Assembly: GCA_002350855.1 (NCBI GenBank)
Contig: DEFM01000029.1
Location: 42,659 to 72,490, forward strand
Direction: 5' to 3'
DNA length: 29,832 nt
Source: Prevotellaceae bacterium UBA2852
GTDB taxonomy: Bacteria > Bacteroidota > Bacteroidia > Bacteroidales > Bacteroidaceae
Part shown: positions 1 to 9,590 of the stretch, in pieces
Position numbering within the stretch: the first letter of the stretch is position 1
How the letters are laid out: every line of letters begins with the position of its first letter
Notes under the pieces: generated by a model
Seen by the model: the letters and a program-made list of their open reading frames with translations, nothing else
What the model was told of the DNA's origin: nothing
Databases searched by the model: none
Made by a program: the position numbers and the translations under genes

Positions 1-22
1 GCCTTTTTTGTTTATACTATAT

Positions 23-1540
23 TTATTTATGCTGCTCGTGGAGGAAATCTACGAATTTTGCAACAGCACGTGCACGGTGACTTATGCTGTTCTTCTGTTC
101 TGCTGACATTTCTGCAAAAGTCTGTTCATAGCCGTCAGGCAGGAATACAGGATCGTAACCGAATCCGCCTTCACCACGGCGACTTACGAGAATCATACCC
201 TCAACGGTGCCTTCAAAGTAGTGCACGGCATCAGTAGTGACAAAGGCAATGACGGTGCGGAAATTGGCTTTGCGGTTTTCTTTACCTTCGAGTTCGTGGA
301 GAAGCTTATTCATATTCGCTTCGCTGTCGTGTCCGACTTCACTTGCGTAACGTGCGGAGTGCACACCTGGTGCACCGCCGAGTGCTTCACATTCAAGCCC
401 GCTGTCGTCGGCAAAGCAGTCAAATCCGTAGTAGGTTTTGACAAACTGTGCCTTCATAAGTGCGTTCTCACGGAAAGTGCTTCCTGTCTCTGGTATATCG
501 GTATGACAGCCGATATCATCGAGGCTGCGAACCTCATAGCGGTCGCCAAGCATCTGTCGCACCTCTTCAAGCTTGTGCTGGTTGTTTGTCGCAAACACGA
601 GTGTCTGCTTGTTGTTTGCTACCTTTGCCTTTATGGTGTCAAAACCTTCTCCGAACACACCTTGTGCATTGGCCATAGATACAAAACAATATGGGTCGAT
701 GCTCTTTATCATACGGAAGATATTGATGCTCTCGCTTTTCTTGGCAAGACAAACAATCACCTTGCGCTCAGTCTTAGTGTACCATCCTTGCCCGTCAAGC
801 ACAGTCACGCCACGTCCTGTGGAATTGATAGCATCCGCAATTTTTGAGTAGTTGCGGGAGAAAATCATGAATTGTACGGACTGACGTCTGCGGTTCATCA
901 CATAGTCCAGTGTGAAGGCAGAGATACTCAGCGTTACTATACCGCAGATTACGCGTTCCCAACAATCTGGCTGATCCTGGAATACGAAATAACTTGACGA
1001 GATAATGATGATATCGCAGGTAAGTATTACGTAACCCAGACTCAGATTCTTGTATTTGTTTACGATGGCAGCAATGATGTCTGTTCCACCAGTTGAACCA
1101 TTGTTGAGGAAACAGATGGCAAGTGCCGCTCCTTCAAGAATACCACCGATGACGCACGACATGAAGCGGTCGGGCATAACTTGTGGCAGATGTCCAGGTT
1201 CTACGCCTGGTTGCATTTCTATTATACGTTGCAATAGCCACAATATAAAAGAAAGCATGATTACGGCATAGATGGTTTTGAAACAGAACTTCCATCCCAG
1301 TTCGATGATTGCCGCTATGAGGAAAATCACGTTAATGGCGAGATAGGTGTTCTGAACCTCCAGTCCTGTGACGTAGTAAACGATAGATGAAACACCGGCT
1401 ATGCCGCCTGTTGTGATTTCGTGAGGAAGCATGAAGAGGGTGAGACCGCTGGCATAGATAAAAAGACCAATGGTGATGAACACATAATCACGTAGTTCGA
1501 CCCAGGCGTTTCGTGCAAATGCAGGCAATTGTGGAGTCAT
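23..1540 (-). CDS. rdgB: Fused YitT-family membrane protein and RdgB/HAM1 XTP/dITP pyrophosphatase
   Basis: This 505-residue protein joins two families. Residues 1 to about 310 are a YitT (DUF161/DUF2179) protein: hydrophobic membrane segments, the conserved [18 protein letters not shown] stretch, and a soluble C-terminal part ending in [11 protein letters not shown]. Residues 313-505 are a complete RdgB/HAM1 domain of about 193 residues, close to the usual length. It shows [11 protein letters not shown], the acidic [20 protein letters not shown] segment, GGFGYDPVF and SHRARAV. RdgB enzymes hydrolyse dITP, XTP and ITP to monophosphates and keep deaminated purines out of DNA and RNA. The function of YitT proteins is not well defined. 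The junction AKVANNKQT reads straight through with no stop and no internal ATG. The start lies three bases after the leuS stop, so the gene is probably the last of the hisS-leuS operon. The domain assignments are firm. A membrane-anchored pyrophosphatase is inference. Confidence 0.9.
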   Translation of the reverse strand: MTPQLPAFARNAWVELRDYVFITIGLFIYASGLTLFMLPHEITTGGIAGVSSIVYYVTGLEVQNTYLAINVIFLIAAIIELGWKFCFKTIYAVIMLSFILWLLQRIIEMQPGVEPGHLPQVMPDRFMSCVIGGILEGAALAICFLNNGSTGGTDIIAAIVNKYKNLSLGYVILTCDIIIISSSYFVFQDQPDCWERVICGIVTLSISAFTLDYVMNRRRQSVQFMIFSRNYSKIADAINSTGRGVTVLDGQGWYTKTERKVIVCLAKKSESINIFRMIKSIDPYCFVSMANAQGVFGEGFDTIKAKVANNKQTLVFATNNQHKLEEVRQMLGDRYEVRSLDDIGCHTDIPETGSTFRENALMKAQFVKTYYGFDCFADDSGLECEALGGAPGVHSARYASEVGHDSEANMNKLLHELEGKENRKANFRTVIAFVTTDAVHYFEGTVEGMILVSRRGEGGFGYDPVFLPDGYEQTFAEMSAEQKNSISHRARAVAKFVDFLHEQHK

Positions 1541-1543
1541 AAA

Positions 1544-4417
1544 TTACTTTTTCAGTACGATGTTTACAATTTTCTTTGGAACGACAATTGTCTTGACGTG
1601 CTGCCAGCCTTCCATGTATTTGGCTGATTGTGGATTCTGAAGAACTGCTGCTTCGATGCTGTCATTATCGGCGTCTGCAGGGAACTGCATCTGGAAACGA
1701 GCCTTTCCGTTGAAGGAAATAGTCAGACTGATGCTGTCTTCACGAAGGTGTTCCTCGTTGAATACAGGCCATTGTGCATCACACACGCTTGTAGTATGTC
1801 CGAGTGAAGCCCAGAGTTCTTCGCTGATATGAGGACAGAATGGTGCAAGCAGCACAACAAAGTCCTCCAATACCTTGCGGTTGGCACTCTTCAGTGCTGT
1901 GAGTTCGTTCAGACAAATCATGAAGGCAGACACACTGGTATTGTATGAGAAAGCCTCAATATCTGAAGTCACTTTTTTGATGAGTTTGTGGATAGACTTC
2001 AGCTCTTCCTTCGAAGCTTCTGATTCGTCGTTGCAGCGCAGTGTACCGTCCTTGTCGTAGGCAAACATCCAAAGTTTGCGCAGGAATCGGTGACAACCGT
2101 CGATACCATTGGTGTCCCAAGGCTTTGATGCTTCAACAGGACCGAGGAACATTTCATACAGACGGAGTGTGTCGGCACCGAAACGCTCCACAATCATATC
2201 CGGGTTCACAACGTTGAACATAGACTTCGACATCTTCTCAATAGCCCAGCCGCATACATATTTGCCATCCTCAAGGATAAACTCTGCGTTGTTGAATTCA
2301 GGACGCCAAGCCTTGAATGCTTCGAGGTCAAGCACATCGTTCTGAACAATGTTTACATCAACATGAAGCGGAGTCACATCATATTCTTTGCGCAAATTAT
2401 AAGATACAAATGTGTTGGTATCTTTAATTCTATATACAAAGTTTGAACGTCCCTGAATCATACCCTGATTGATCAGTTTCTGGAATGGTTCTTCCTTAAC
2501 GCTATAACCCATGTCGAAGAGGAATTTATTCCAGAAGCGCGAGTAGATAAGGTGCCCTGTCGCATGTTCAGTTCCACCTACATAGAGATCTACGTTCTGC
2601 CAGTACTCATCAGCTTCACGGCTTACGAGTGCTTCGGTGTTGTGTGGGTCCATGTAGCGGAGATAGTATGCAGAAGAACCTGCAAATCCAGGCATGGTGA
2701 AGAGTTCGATAGGGAAGACGTTCTTCTCATCGATAAGCGATTTGCTTACCACCTTACGTGCACTTTCGTCCCATGCCCAGCAGTCAGCGTTGCCGAGTGG
2801 CGGCTCACCTGTTTCGGTTGGCAGGAACTTGTCTACTTCTGGCAACAGCAGTGGCAGACACTCCTGCGGAATCATTGTGGGAATTCCATTCTTGTAGTAA
2901 ACAGGGAATGGTTCACCCCAATAGCGCTGACGTGAGAAAATAGCATCACGCAAACGGTAGTTCACCTTTACGCGTCCCAGACCGTTCTCGGTAACATATT
3001 TCTTTGTTGCAGCGATAGCTTCCTTCACTGTAAGACCGTTGAGTGAGAATCCTCCGTTTTCTTGGCGTGGAGAATTCATCACAATTCCTTCCTTGGCATC
3101 AAAGCTCTCTTCACTTACGTCTGCACCTTCAATAAGAGGAATAATAGGCAGGTTGAAGTGACGGGCAAAAGCGTAGTCACGGCTGTCGTGAGCTGGTACT
3201 GCCATGATGGCACCTGTGCCGTAGCCTGCAAGAACATATTCTGATATCCAGATAGGAATTTCTTCTCCTGTAAATGGGTTTACGGCATAAGAGCCAGAGA
3301 ATACACCTGTTACAGTGTGGTCAATCTGACGTTCACGTTCAGTACGTTTGCGAACGTATGCCAGATATTCATCTACTGCGCCACGCTGCTCGTTTGTTGT
3401 GAGTTGGTCAACGAGTTCGCTTTCAGGTGCCAAAACCATGAATGTAACACCGAAGATGGTGTCGGCACGTGTAGTGAAGATTGTAAACGATTGATCGCTG
3501 CCTGCAACCTTGAACTGCATTTCGGTACCTTCGCTACGACCAATCCAGTTGCGCTGTGTCTCTTTGAGAGAGTCTGTCCAATCGATGGTTTCAAGACCGT
3601 CGAGCAGACGTTGAGCGTATGCGCTGACACGCAGACACCATTGACGCATTTTCTTCTGTTCTACAGGGTAACCGCCACGGGCACTCACTCCGTCAATCAC
3701 CTCGTCGTTAGCGAGAACTGTTCCCAATGCAGGACACCAGTTCACCATGGTCTCTCCGAGATAGGCAATGCGCCAGTTCATCAGAGTCTCACTCTGCTGC
3801 TTCTCGTCCATTGTATTCCATTCAGCAGCAGTGAACGACAGTTCTTCGCTCTGAGCAATGCCGTATTTTTCCAAGCCCTCAGTACCATTTTCCTTAAGAT
3901 AGGCTACCAACTCTGAAATAGGTCGTGCCTTTGGTTTCTGCTCCTTACCTTTTGTGGAGGTTGGAAGGGAACTACCATAGTAGCTTTCAAACATCAGTTG
4001 GAAAGCCCATTGAGTCCATTTGTAATAAACTGGATCGCAGGTGCGAACTTCACGGTCCCAGTCAAAGCAGAAACCTATCTTGTCGAGCTGCTGGCGGTAG
4101 CGGTCTATGTTCTGGAATGTTGTGATTTCAGGGTGTTGTCCTGTTTGAATAGCATACTGCTCTGCTGGCAGTCCATAGGCATCGTAGCCCATTGGGTTCA
4201 GTACGTTGAAACCCTGAAGACGCTTGTAGCGAGCGTAGATATCGCTTGCTATATATCCCAGAGGGTGTCCGACGTGAAGTCCTGCACCGCTGGGGTAGGG
4301 GAACATATTGAGTACGTAGAATTTCTTACGGTTTTTGTCTTCTGTGACGCGATAGGTTTGGTTTTTAACCCATTGCGCTTGCCATTTCTGTTCAATTTCT
4401 CTGAAATTGTAGTCCAT
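1544..4417 (-). CDS. leuS: Leucyl-tRNA synthetase
   Basis: This class I aminoacyl-tRNA synthetase charges tRNA-Leu in the cytoplasm. The 957-residue product is in the range expected for Bacteroidota LeuRS. The HIGH-type motif appears as HVGH at residues 48-51 inside [17 protein letters not shown], and KMSKS is at 728-732. Between them lies the CP1 editing domain, visible through the threonine-rich [12 protein letters not shown] and the [15 protein letters not shown] stretch, which hydrolyses mischarged tRNA. The anticodon-binding C-terminal region is complete. Thirty-two bases separate it from the U32 gene upstream, and only three bases separate its stop from the YitT-RdgB start, so co-transcription is likely. 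Nothing appears broken. Confidence 0.98.
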   Translation of the reverse strand: MDYNFREIEQKWQAQWVKNQTYRVTEDKNRKKFYVLNMFPYPSGAGLHVGHPLGYIASDIYARYKRLQGFNVLNPMGYDAYGLPAEQYAIQTGQHPEITTFQNIDRYRQQLDKIGFCFDWDREVRTCDPVYYKWTQWAFQLMFESYYGSSLPTSTKGKEQKPKARPISELVAYLKENGTEGLEKYGIAQSEELSFTAAEWNTMDEKQQSETLMNWRIAYLGETMVNWCPALGTVLANDEVIDGVSARGGYPVEQKKMRQWCLRVSAYAQRLLDGLETIDWTDSLKETQRNWIGRSEGTEMQFKVAGSDQSFTIFTTRADTIFGVTFMVLAPESELVDQLTTNEQRGAVDEYLAYVRKRTERERQIDHTVTGVFSGSYAVNPFTGEEIPIWISEYVLAGYGTGAIMAVPAHDSRDYAFARHFNLPIIPLIEGADVSEESFDAKEGIVMNSPRQENGGFSLNGLTVKEAIAATKKYVTENGLGRVKVNYRLRDAIFSRQRYWGEPFPVYYKNGIPTMIPQECLPLLLPEVDKFLPTETGEPPLGNADCWAWDESARKVVSKSLIDEKNVFPIELFTMPGFAGSSAYYLRYMDPHNTEALVSREADEYWQNVDLYVGGTEHATGHLIYSRFWNKFLFDMGYSVKEEPFQKLINQGMIQGRSNFVYRIKDTNTFVSYNLRKEYDVTPLHVDVNIVQNDVLDLEAFKAWRPEFNNAEFILEDGKYVCGWAIEKMSKSMFNVVNPDMIVERFGADTLRLYEMFLGPVEASKPWDTNGIDGCHRFLRKLWMFAYDKDGTLRCNDESEASKEELKSIHKLIKKVTSDIEAFSYNTSVSAFMICLNELTALKSANRKVLEDFVVLLAPFCPHISEELWASLGHTTSVCDAQWPVFNEEHLREDSISLTISFNGKARFQMQFPADADNDSIEAAVLQNPQSAKYMEGWQHVKTIVVPKKIVNIVLKK

Positions 4418-4449
4418 ATATCTAAAAATTATAAATTACAAATTAATAA

Positions 4450-5712
4450 TTATAAGGGGGTAGCCAAACTTCGTTTTTGCAGTATGTAGAGTTTGTCACC
4501 TGGACGGACGCGCTCATTTGTCTTGATGCTGATGTGTTGTCCGCGTTCTGCCTTTTCTACAGGTTTGAGGTCAAAACGAATTTCATCAACAGTCTGGATT
4601 AATGCTCCCGTTGTTACACCTGTTACAAGTATTTTCTGACCCACATTCAACGGCTCGTTCTCAATGAGAAATTCTGCAACACCGATTTTGCTGAAGTATT
4701 TCACACATTTACCAGAATAGACCTTTTGCTCTGTAGCTTTGGAACCATAGACTTCGCACCATTCGCCTAACTTCTGTCCTTGATAGTAGCCATCCCAGAA
4801 TCCGCGGTTGAAGACCGTGGCGAGTTGTTCGTTCCACAGCTTCAGCTGTTCTGGATTGCTATGGAATGTGCCGTCGCAAACAGCCTGGATGGCCTGATTG
4901 TATGCACTGACTACAGTCTGTACATATTCAGGTCCGCGGGCACGTCCTTCAATTTTGAACACACGAACTCCAGCGTTCATCATTATATCGATGAAGTCAA
5001 TGGTCTTGAGGTCTTTTGGCGACATTATATATTTATTGTCTACAGCCAGTTCTGTTCCTGTCTCAAGGTCATGTACTTCGTAGCCGCGTCGGCATATCTG
5101 CACACATTCACCGCGGTTGGCGCTGCGTCCGGCGTTCTGAAGCGACAGGTAGCATTTACCGCTGATGGCCATGCAAAGTGCTCCATGACAGAACATCTCT
5201 ATGCGTACCAGTTGTCCGCTTGGCCCGCAGATATGCTGTGCCTCAATCTGCTCGTAAATCTCCTTTACCTGGAACATATTGAGTTCACGTGCCAAAACCA
5301 CTACGTCAGCAAACTGTGCATAGAATCGCAGAGCCTCCACATTGCTGATGTTGAGTTGTGTGCTGAGATGAACCTCCTGTCCGATTTGTCGGCAATAGGT
5401 CATCACTGCCACATCACTGGCAATCACCGCACTGATTCGTGCCTCATGTGCTGCATCAACAATCTCATGCATGGTGTCGATGTCTTCGCCGTAAATGATG
5501 GTGTTGACGGTGAGGTAGCTTTTCAGTCCGTGCTCATGACATATCTGTGCAATTTCCTTCAGATCGTCTATGGTGAAGGCGTTGGCAGAGTGCGAACGCA
5601 TGTTGAGCTTGCCAATGCCGAAATAAACGCTGTTTGCACCTGCGTTTATAGCTGCCGCAAGACTCTCGCGAGATCCCACCGGGGCCATTATTTCAAAATC
5701 TGAGCGCTGCAT
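4450..5712 (-). CDS. Peptidase U32 family protein (TrhP/RlhA/YegQ-like RNA hydroxylation family)
   Basis: This 420-residue protein begins with the U32 signature: APVGSRESLAAAINAGANSV near the N-terminus and NTIIY near residue 70. A cysteine set at about C175, C187, C203 and C207, within FCHGALC, SGKCYLS and RGECVQICRRGY, is typical of the family. Members were first classed as peptidases (collagenase-like PrtC). Characterised E. coli relatives act in prephenate-dependent hydroxylation of tRNA uridine-34 (TrhP/YegQ) or 23S rRNA (RlhA). Its place between hisS and leuS, 27 bases after one and 32 before the other, supports a tRNA or rRNA role here, but that is inference. The C-terminal part, with GDKLYILQKR, resembles the small beta-barrel extension seen in longer members. 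Confidence 0.88.
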   Translation of the reverse strand: MQRSDFEIMAPVGSRESLAAAINAGANSVYFGIGKLNMRSHSANAFTIDDLKEIAQICHEHGLKSYLTVNTIIYGEDIDTMHEIVDAAHEARISAVIASDVAVMTYCRQIGQEVHLSTQLNISNVEALRFYAQFADVVVLARELNMFQVKEIYEQIEAQHICGPSGQLVRIEMFCHGALCMAISGKCYLSLQNAGRSANRGECVQICRRGYEVHDLETGTELAVDNKYIMSPKDLKTIDFIDIMMNAGVRVFKIEGRARGPEYVQTVVSAYNQAIQAVCDGTFHSNPEQLKLWNEQLATVFNRGFWDGYYQGQKLGEWCEVYGSKATEQKVYSGKCVKYFSKIGVAEFLIENEPLNVGQKILVTGVTTGALIQTVDEIRFDLKPVEKAERGQHISIKTNERVRPGDKLYILQKRSLATPL

Positions 5713-5739
5713 GGATGTGTGATGATTAGATTCGGGAAT

Positions 5740-7101
5740 TTACTTCAAGCAGTTTACCAGCTCGTCAACGGTGAGGAGTTGCTGCTCTCCTGTAAGCATA
5801 TTCTTAAGATTGATTTTCTGCTCTGCAAGTTCTGTCTCGCCAACGATTGCAACATAAGGAATCTGCTTGGCATTGGCATAACTCATCTGTTTCTTCATCT
5901 TCGCAGAATCAGGATAAATCTCTGCACGGATTCCTGCGTTGCGGACTTTCAGCAATGCCTGACGGCAGAATGTTGCTTCTGCTTCTCCGAAGTTCACGAA
6001 GAGAAGTTGTGTAGTGGTTACGGCAGACTCTGGATAGAGATTCAGTTGGTTTAGCACGTCGTAGATTCTGTCTGCGCCGAAAGAAATACCTACACCGCTA
6101 AGACCTGGCATACCGAATATGCCGGTAAGGTTGTCGTAGCGACCGCCTCCGGTGATGCTTCCTATTTCCACGTCAAGAGCCTTGACTTCGAAGATTGCTC
6201 CTGTGTAGTAGTTGAGTCCTCTTGCCAGTGTCAGATCGAAAGTGATAGAGTTGCGAAGTGGTGTGCTGGCGAGCTGGCCAAGGATGAAACGGATTTCCTC
6301 CACTCCCTTCATGCCGATTTCGCTGGTGGCAAGGAGTTGCGAGACAGTATTGAGCTTCTCCTCGTTGGTTCCGCTAAGCAGGATGATTGGCTGAAGTTGC
6401 GCAATCGCAGTTTCGCTGATACCTGCAGAACGTAGTTCCTCATTCACGTTGTCAAGTCCAATCTTGTCCAGTTTGTCGATGGCAACAGTGATGTCAACGA
6501 TTTTGTCAGCCTCACCGATTACTTCTGCAATTCCGGTAAGAATCTTACGGTTGTTGATCTTGATGTCAACTCTGACTCCGAAACGGGTGAATACCTCATC
6601 CACAATCTGCATCAATTCCACTTCGTTGAGCAGTGACTCACTGCCTACCACGTCTGCATCGCATTGATAGAATTCGCGGTAGCGTCCTTTCTGTGGACGG
6701 TCTGCTCTCCAAACAGGCTGAATCTGGTAGCGGCGGAAAGGCAGAGTCAATTCTTCACGGTGCTGCACTACGTAACGGGCAAACGGCACTGTGAGGTCAT
6801 AGCGTAGTCCTTTTTCACAGACGCATGCTGCAAAACGAGGAATGTTGCGCTCGAGCAACTGCTCGTCGGTGATGCCTTTCAGGCAGTCACCTGAGTTGAG
6901 AATCTTAAACAGCAGCTTGTCGCCTTCCTCTCCGTATTTACCCATAAGGGTTGAGAGGTTCTCCATCGCTGGAGTTTCGATTTGTTCAAATCCGTAAAGT
7001 GCATAGACCTGACGGATTGTGTTGAAGATATAGTTGCGTCGCGCCATTTCGCCTGGGCCGAAGTCGCGCGTACCTTTGGGTATTGATGGTTTCTGTGACA
7101 T
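5740..7101 (-). CDS. hisS: Histidyl-tRNA synthetase
   Basis: This class II aminoacyl-tRNA synthetase charges tRNA-His. The 453-residue product shows class II motif 1 around the [12 protein letters not shown] segment, and motif 2 in [19 protein letters not shown]. It also has the HisRS-specific signature ARGLNYYTG at residues 293-301 and the motif 3 region [10 protein letters not shown]. The C-terminal anticodon-binding domain is present (from about 365). The start ATG at 7101 fits the family N-terminus PKGTRDFGP and lies 42 bases after the upstream lipoprotein stop. It is probably part of the minus-strand run ending with the YitT-RdgB fusion. Confidence 0.97.
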   Translation of the reverse strand: MSQKPSIPKGTRDFGPGEMARRNYIFNTIRQVYALYGFEQIETPAMENLSTLMGKYGEEGDKLLFKILNSGDCLKGITDEQLLERNIPRFAACVCEKGLRYDLTVPFARYVVQHREELTLPFRRYQIQPVWRADRPQKGRYREFYQCDADVVGSESLLNEVELMQIVDEVFTRFGVRVDIKINNRKILTGIAEVIGEADKIVDITVAIDKLDKIGLDNVNEELRSAGISETAIAQLQPIILLSGTNEEKLNTVSQLLATSEIGMKGVEEIRFILGQLASTPLRNSITFDLTLARGLNYYTGAIFEVKALDVEIGSITGGGRYDNLTGIFGMPGLSGVGISFGADRIYDVLNQLNLYPESAVTTTQLLFVNFGEAEATFCRQALLKVRNAGIRAEIYPDSAKMKKQMSYANAKQIPYVAIVGETELAEQKINLKNMLTGEQQLLTVDELVNCLK

Positions 7102-7143
7102 CTTGTGATTTTACAATTTAATAATTTACAGATTATTCGATTG

Positions 7144-7656
7144 TTAATCTGCGATTTCATTTATTGGCAGGATGATTTCCATTATCACCTCGTCAGTCTC
7201 ATCATTCTTGAAGACATATTTCACGTTGCAGCCCACTTCGTGGAGTTTTGACAGGAAATTCTCTTCATCTGGCAGGGATTTGTATTGACGTTTCATTTCC
7301 TGCATCATAGCTTCCTGCATCTGATTCTTCCTTTCGAGGAAAGCTGCTTCCTTGTGCTTTGCGTCGTCGATTACACATTCATATACCATGTAATCGTCCT
7401 CAAGTTCCATTCTTACGATATTGCCTCCGTCCATTGGAATCGGACATTGTGTGTTTGCCATTGCGATTTCGTCGCGCAATTCATCAATTGTCTCGTCTTC
7501 GGCAGAGAGTTCGTCGTCATCTTCATTGATGCTAATCTCGTCCTGGGCTGCTGTTTCAGCGTTTGTTCCTGACTTGCTATTGCACGAAGTTGCCAAAACC
7601 ACAGTGGCAACTGATGCAAACACCATGATATACAGTTGTAAAAATGCTCTTTTCAT
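7144..7656 (-). CDS. Small acidic lipoprotein of unknown function
   Basis: I chose the ATG at 7656, giving 170 residues, because it places a clear lipoprotein signal at the N-terminus: MKRAF, a hydrophobic stretch, then LATSC with the lipidated cysteine at residue 25. An upstream in-frame ATG at 7725 would add 23 non-signal residues. The mature part opens with a very acidic segment rich in D and E (about 40-65), then a conserved-looking core with CPIPMDGGN and MVYECVIDD. A predicted helical stretch rich in Q, M and K follows, then a C-terminal beta-like segment. I do not recognise the family. It probably sits in the periplasm or outer membrane. It heads the hisS-leuS operon, but nothing links it to translation. 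Confidence 0.75.
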   Translation of the reverse strand: MKRAFLQLYIMVFASVATVVLATSCNSKSGTNAETAAQDEISINEDDDELSAEDETIDELRDEIAMANTQCPIPMDGGNIVRMELEDDYMVYECVIDDAKHKEAAFLERKNQMQEAMMQEMKRQYKSLPDEENFLSKLHEVGCNVKYVFKNDETDEVIMEIILPINEIAD

Positions 7657-7689
7657 AATGATTTTAAGATGTTTTTTCGTTTTCGACTG

Positions 7690-7697
7690 CAAAATTA
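7690..7697 (-). promoter_or_regulatory. Possible -7 promoter box for the lipoprotein-hisS operon
   Basis: Reading the minus strand, TAATTTTG matches the Bacteroidota -7 consensus TAnnTTTG. It lies 33 bases upstream of the chosen lipoprotein ATG. No TTTG is present at the usual 19-base spacing, although an ATTTG lies 12 bases upstream, so only the -7 half is supported. Confidence 0.35.
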
Positions 7698-7821
7698 CGA
7701 CTTTAATTTCAAATGACATTACCATAAGCCACAGATTTGCAAAAAATTATTCCTTTTAAATCCTTAAAACACTTTGACATATTTTATATTTCTATTTAAG
7801 TACTGTGACAAATTTTTTGTT

Positions 7822-7829
7822 TAACTTTG
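7822..7829 (+). promoter_or_regulatory. Possible -7 promoter box for the glutaminyl-cyclase-like gene
   Basis: TAACTTTG followed by GCAG fits the Bacteroidota -7 consensus and lies 23 bases before the chosen ATG at 7853. A good -33 TTTG at 19-21 bases is not visible. The box also argues against the more upstream in-frame start at 7805, which would lie before the box. Confidence 0.45.
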
Positions 7830-7852
7830 CAGCCGATATAAAATGCCCAAGA

Positions 7853-8878
7853 ATGAAAAGTAAATCTTTAGTATATTCAATACTTGTTTTCTTCACAGCT
7901 GTTACTACAGTTTCCCTGACCTCCTGCAAAGGAAGCGGAAGTTCAGGACATCAGTCAGAATCAGCAACTCAGGCCTATGAGCAGAAAAGCCCGGAGTTTA
8001 ATGTGGATTCAGCATATCAGTTCATTGAGTCTCAGTGTGCATTCGGCCCTCGAACCATGAATAGTGAGGCACACAATCAGTGCCAGCAGTGGTTGCAGCA
8101 GAAGTTTGAACAATATGGTGCCGAAGTCACTTTGCAGAACGCACAGCTGCGCCTTTACGATGGCACCAGCGTCAATTCTACCAATATCATCGCTTCTTAC
8201 AATCCTTCAGCTGCAATACGTATCATGATTTGCAGCCATTGGGATTCCAGACATTGGGCAGACAATGATCCTGACGAATCTCTCCACCATACTCCTCTTC
8301 TCGGAGCTAATGACGGAGCAAGCGGTGTGGCAGTAATGCTTGAACTGGCCCGGCTTATGCAACAGACTCCTGTTAATTATGGAGTTGACCTGATATGCTT
8401 CGATGCCGAAGATCAGGGAACTCCTCAGTGGGCTGAGCAGTCGCCCGATGAGGATCATTCAGATACATGGTGTCTGGGTTCGGCCTATTGGGCGAAGAAT
8501 GTTCATAAGCCCGGCTACAGAGCACGATTCGCCATACTTCTCGACATGGTGGGCGGTGCTAACTGTGTGTTCAGAAAAGAGTATTTCAGCCTGCAGTATG
8601 CTCCGCAAGTCCTTGACCGTGTATGGGCTACTGCTCGTCAGCTGAACTATGGCAACTACTTTGTCAACGAACAAGGAGGAGGCATCACCGATGACCATCT
8701 TCAGGTGATGGCAACAGGCATCCAATGTATTGACATTATCGGAAGCGACAAGGACGGACGTTCCTTCTGCGCGACATGGCATACTCATGCAGATGATCCG
8801 CAGCATATAGACAAAAACACCTTGAAGGCGGTAGGACAAACTGTTGCTGAAGTTATATACACCGAAGACATCAAATAA
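7853..8878 (+). CDS. Glutaminyl-peptide cyclotransferase-like M28 lipoprotein
   Basis: The 341-residue product from ATG 7853 carries a lipoprotein signal with LTSC (cysteine 25). The rest matches type II, zinc-dependent glutaminyl cyclases of the M28 fold. I align GANDGASGVAVMLE (D154), FDAEDQG (E186 and D187), WCLGSAYWA, LLDMVGG (D231) and WHTHADDPQHID (W309, H310) with the human enzyme's zinc ligands D159, E202 and H330, general base E201, D248 and W329. The position equivalent to E202 is Asp. As I recall, bacterial type II enzymes carry Asp there. These enzymes convert N-terminal Gln to pyroglutamate. In Bacteroidota they are envelope enzymes thought to act on exported proteins whose signal cleavage exposes Gln. 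An aminopeptidase role is the alternative. The DUF4294 gene follows after five bases. Confidence 0.86.
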   Translation: MKSKSLVYSILVFFTAVTTVSLTSCKGSGSSGHQSESATQAYEQKSPEFNVDSAYQFIESQCAFGPRTMNSEAHNQCQQWLQQKFEQYGAEVTLQNAQLRLYDGTSVNSTNIIASYNPSAAIRIMICSHWDSRHWADNDPDESLHHTPLLGANDGASGVAVMLELARLMQQTPVNYGVDLICFDAEDQGTPQWAEQSPDEDHSDTWCLGSAYWAKNVHKPGYRARFAILLDMVGGANCVFRKEYFSLQYAPQVLDRVWATARQLNYGNYFVNEQGGGITDDHLQVMATGIQCIDIIGSDKDGRSFCATWHTHADDPQHIDKNTLKAVGQTVAEVIYTEDIK

Positions 8879-8883
8879 AAACT

Positions 8884-9528
8884 ATGGGACGAGTTCTTCC
8901 ATATAGGCTTTTGACAGCTTTGATTCTATGCTTTTGTGGCTTTTCGGCAGCAAAGGCACAGGACGTCGTTCTGCCTGACGAAGATCCGTCCGGACCTCCG
9001 ATATTCCGCCATGGCATCTATTGCAAGGGTAAGGCAATATGGGAAGGCGAGGAAGAGTGGGTGTACGAAATTGCTGAAGTCCTCGTGTTCAAAGAACTGA
9101 AGTTTGAATCTGTGCGTCAGGCCAAGAAATACTACAAGATTGCCAGGAATATAAAAATTGTCTATCCAATAGCAGTGGAGATTCAGCATGAAGTAGAGCG
9201 GCAGATGGCTCATCTTGATTCCCTTCCCGACAAGGAATCGCGTGATGCATACACCAAGGAGATGGAGAAGAAACTGAAGAAAGACTATACTCCAAGGCTG
9301 AAGAAACTGACGTTCTCGCAGGGCAAACTCTTGATTAAACTTATCGACCGACAACTCGGACGTACTTCATATCAGCTTATCAAGCAGTACATGGGTGGAT
9401 TCAAGGCTGGGTTCTACAACACCTTTGCTTCACTTTTCGGTGCAAGCCTGAAAAAGCAATATGACCCGGAAGTGGATGACCGCCTCACCGAACGCTGCAT
9501 AATGCTTATCGAAAGCGGACAGATGTGA
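8884..9528 (+). CDS. Exported DUF4294 protein
   Basis: The 214-residue product has a signal peptide with a likely cleavage after SAAKA (residue 25), leaving Gln26 as the mature N-terminus. The mature chain matches DUF4294: KFESVRQAKKYYKIARNIKIVYPIA-type sequence in the middle, a charged helical segment with ERQMAHLDSLPDKESRD, and the conserved GKLLIKLIDRQLGRTSYQLI followed by FKAGFYNTFASLFGASLKKQYDP-type sequence. The family is confined largely to Bacteroidota and has no assigned function that I know of. It starts five bases after the cyclase-like gene and is probably co-transcribed. Its own predicted mature N-terminus (Gln) would be a suitable substrate for that enzyme, which is inference. 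Confidence 0.88.
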   Translation: MGRVLPYRLLTALILCFCGFSAAKAQDVVLPDEDPSGPPIFRHGIYCKGKAIWEGEEEWVYEIAEVLVFKELKFESVRQAKKYYKIARNIKIVYPIAVEIQHEVERQMAHLDSLPDKESRDAYTKEMEKKLKKDYTPRLKKLTFSQGKLLIKLIDRQLGRTSYQLIKQYMGGFKAGFYNTFASLFGASLKKQYDPEVDDRLTERCIMLIESGQM

Positions 9529-9590
9529 TGATAGTGAAGAGTATCTGTCCGGAGGGTTTAAAATTTTTTATTATTAATTTATAAATACCA

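Noticed and set aside
4780..5703. Long plus-strand open frame of 307 codons opposite the U32 gene
   Set aside because: It lies wholly inside a well-supported gene on the other strand, shows no family motif and has a composition typical of an antisense shadow.
7805..7852. Upstream start for the glutaminyl-cyclase-like gene
   Set aside because: It would precede the -7 promoter box and place 16 non-signal residues before a clear lipoprotein signal.
9529..9590. Possible degenerate copy of the core repeat (GTGAAGAG then CCGGAGGG)
   Set aside because: Short matches reminiscent of the reverse complement of the umuC element, but spacing differs and the similarity is too weak to claim.
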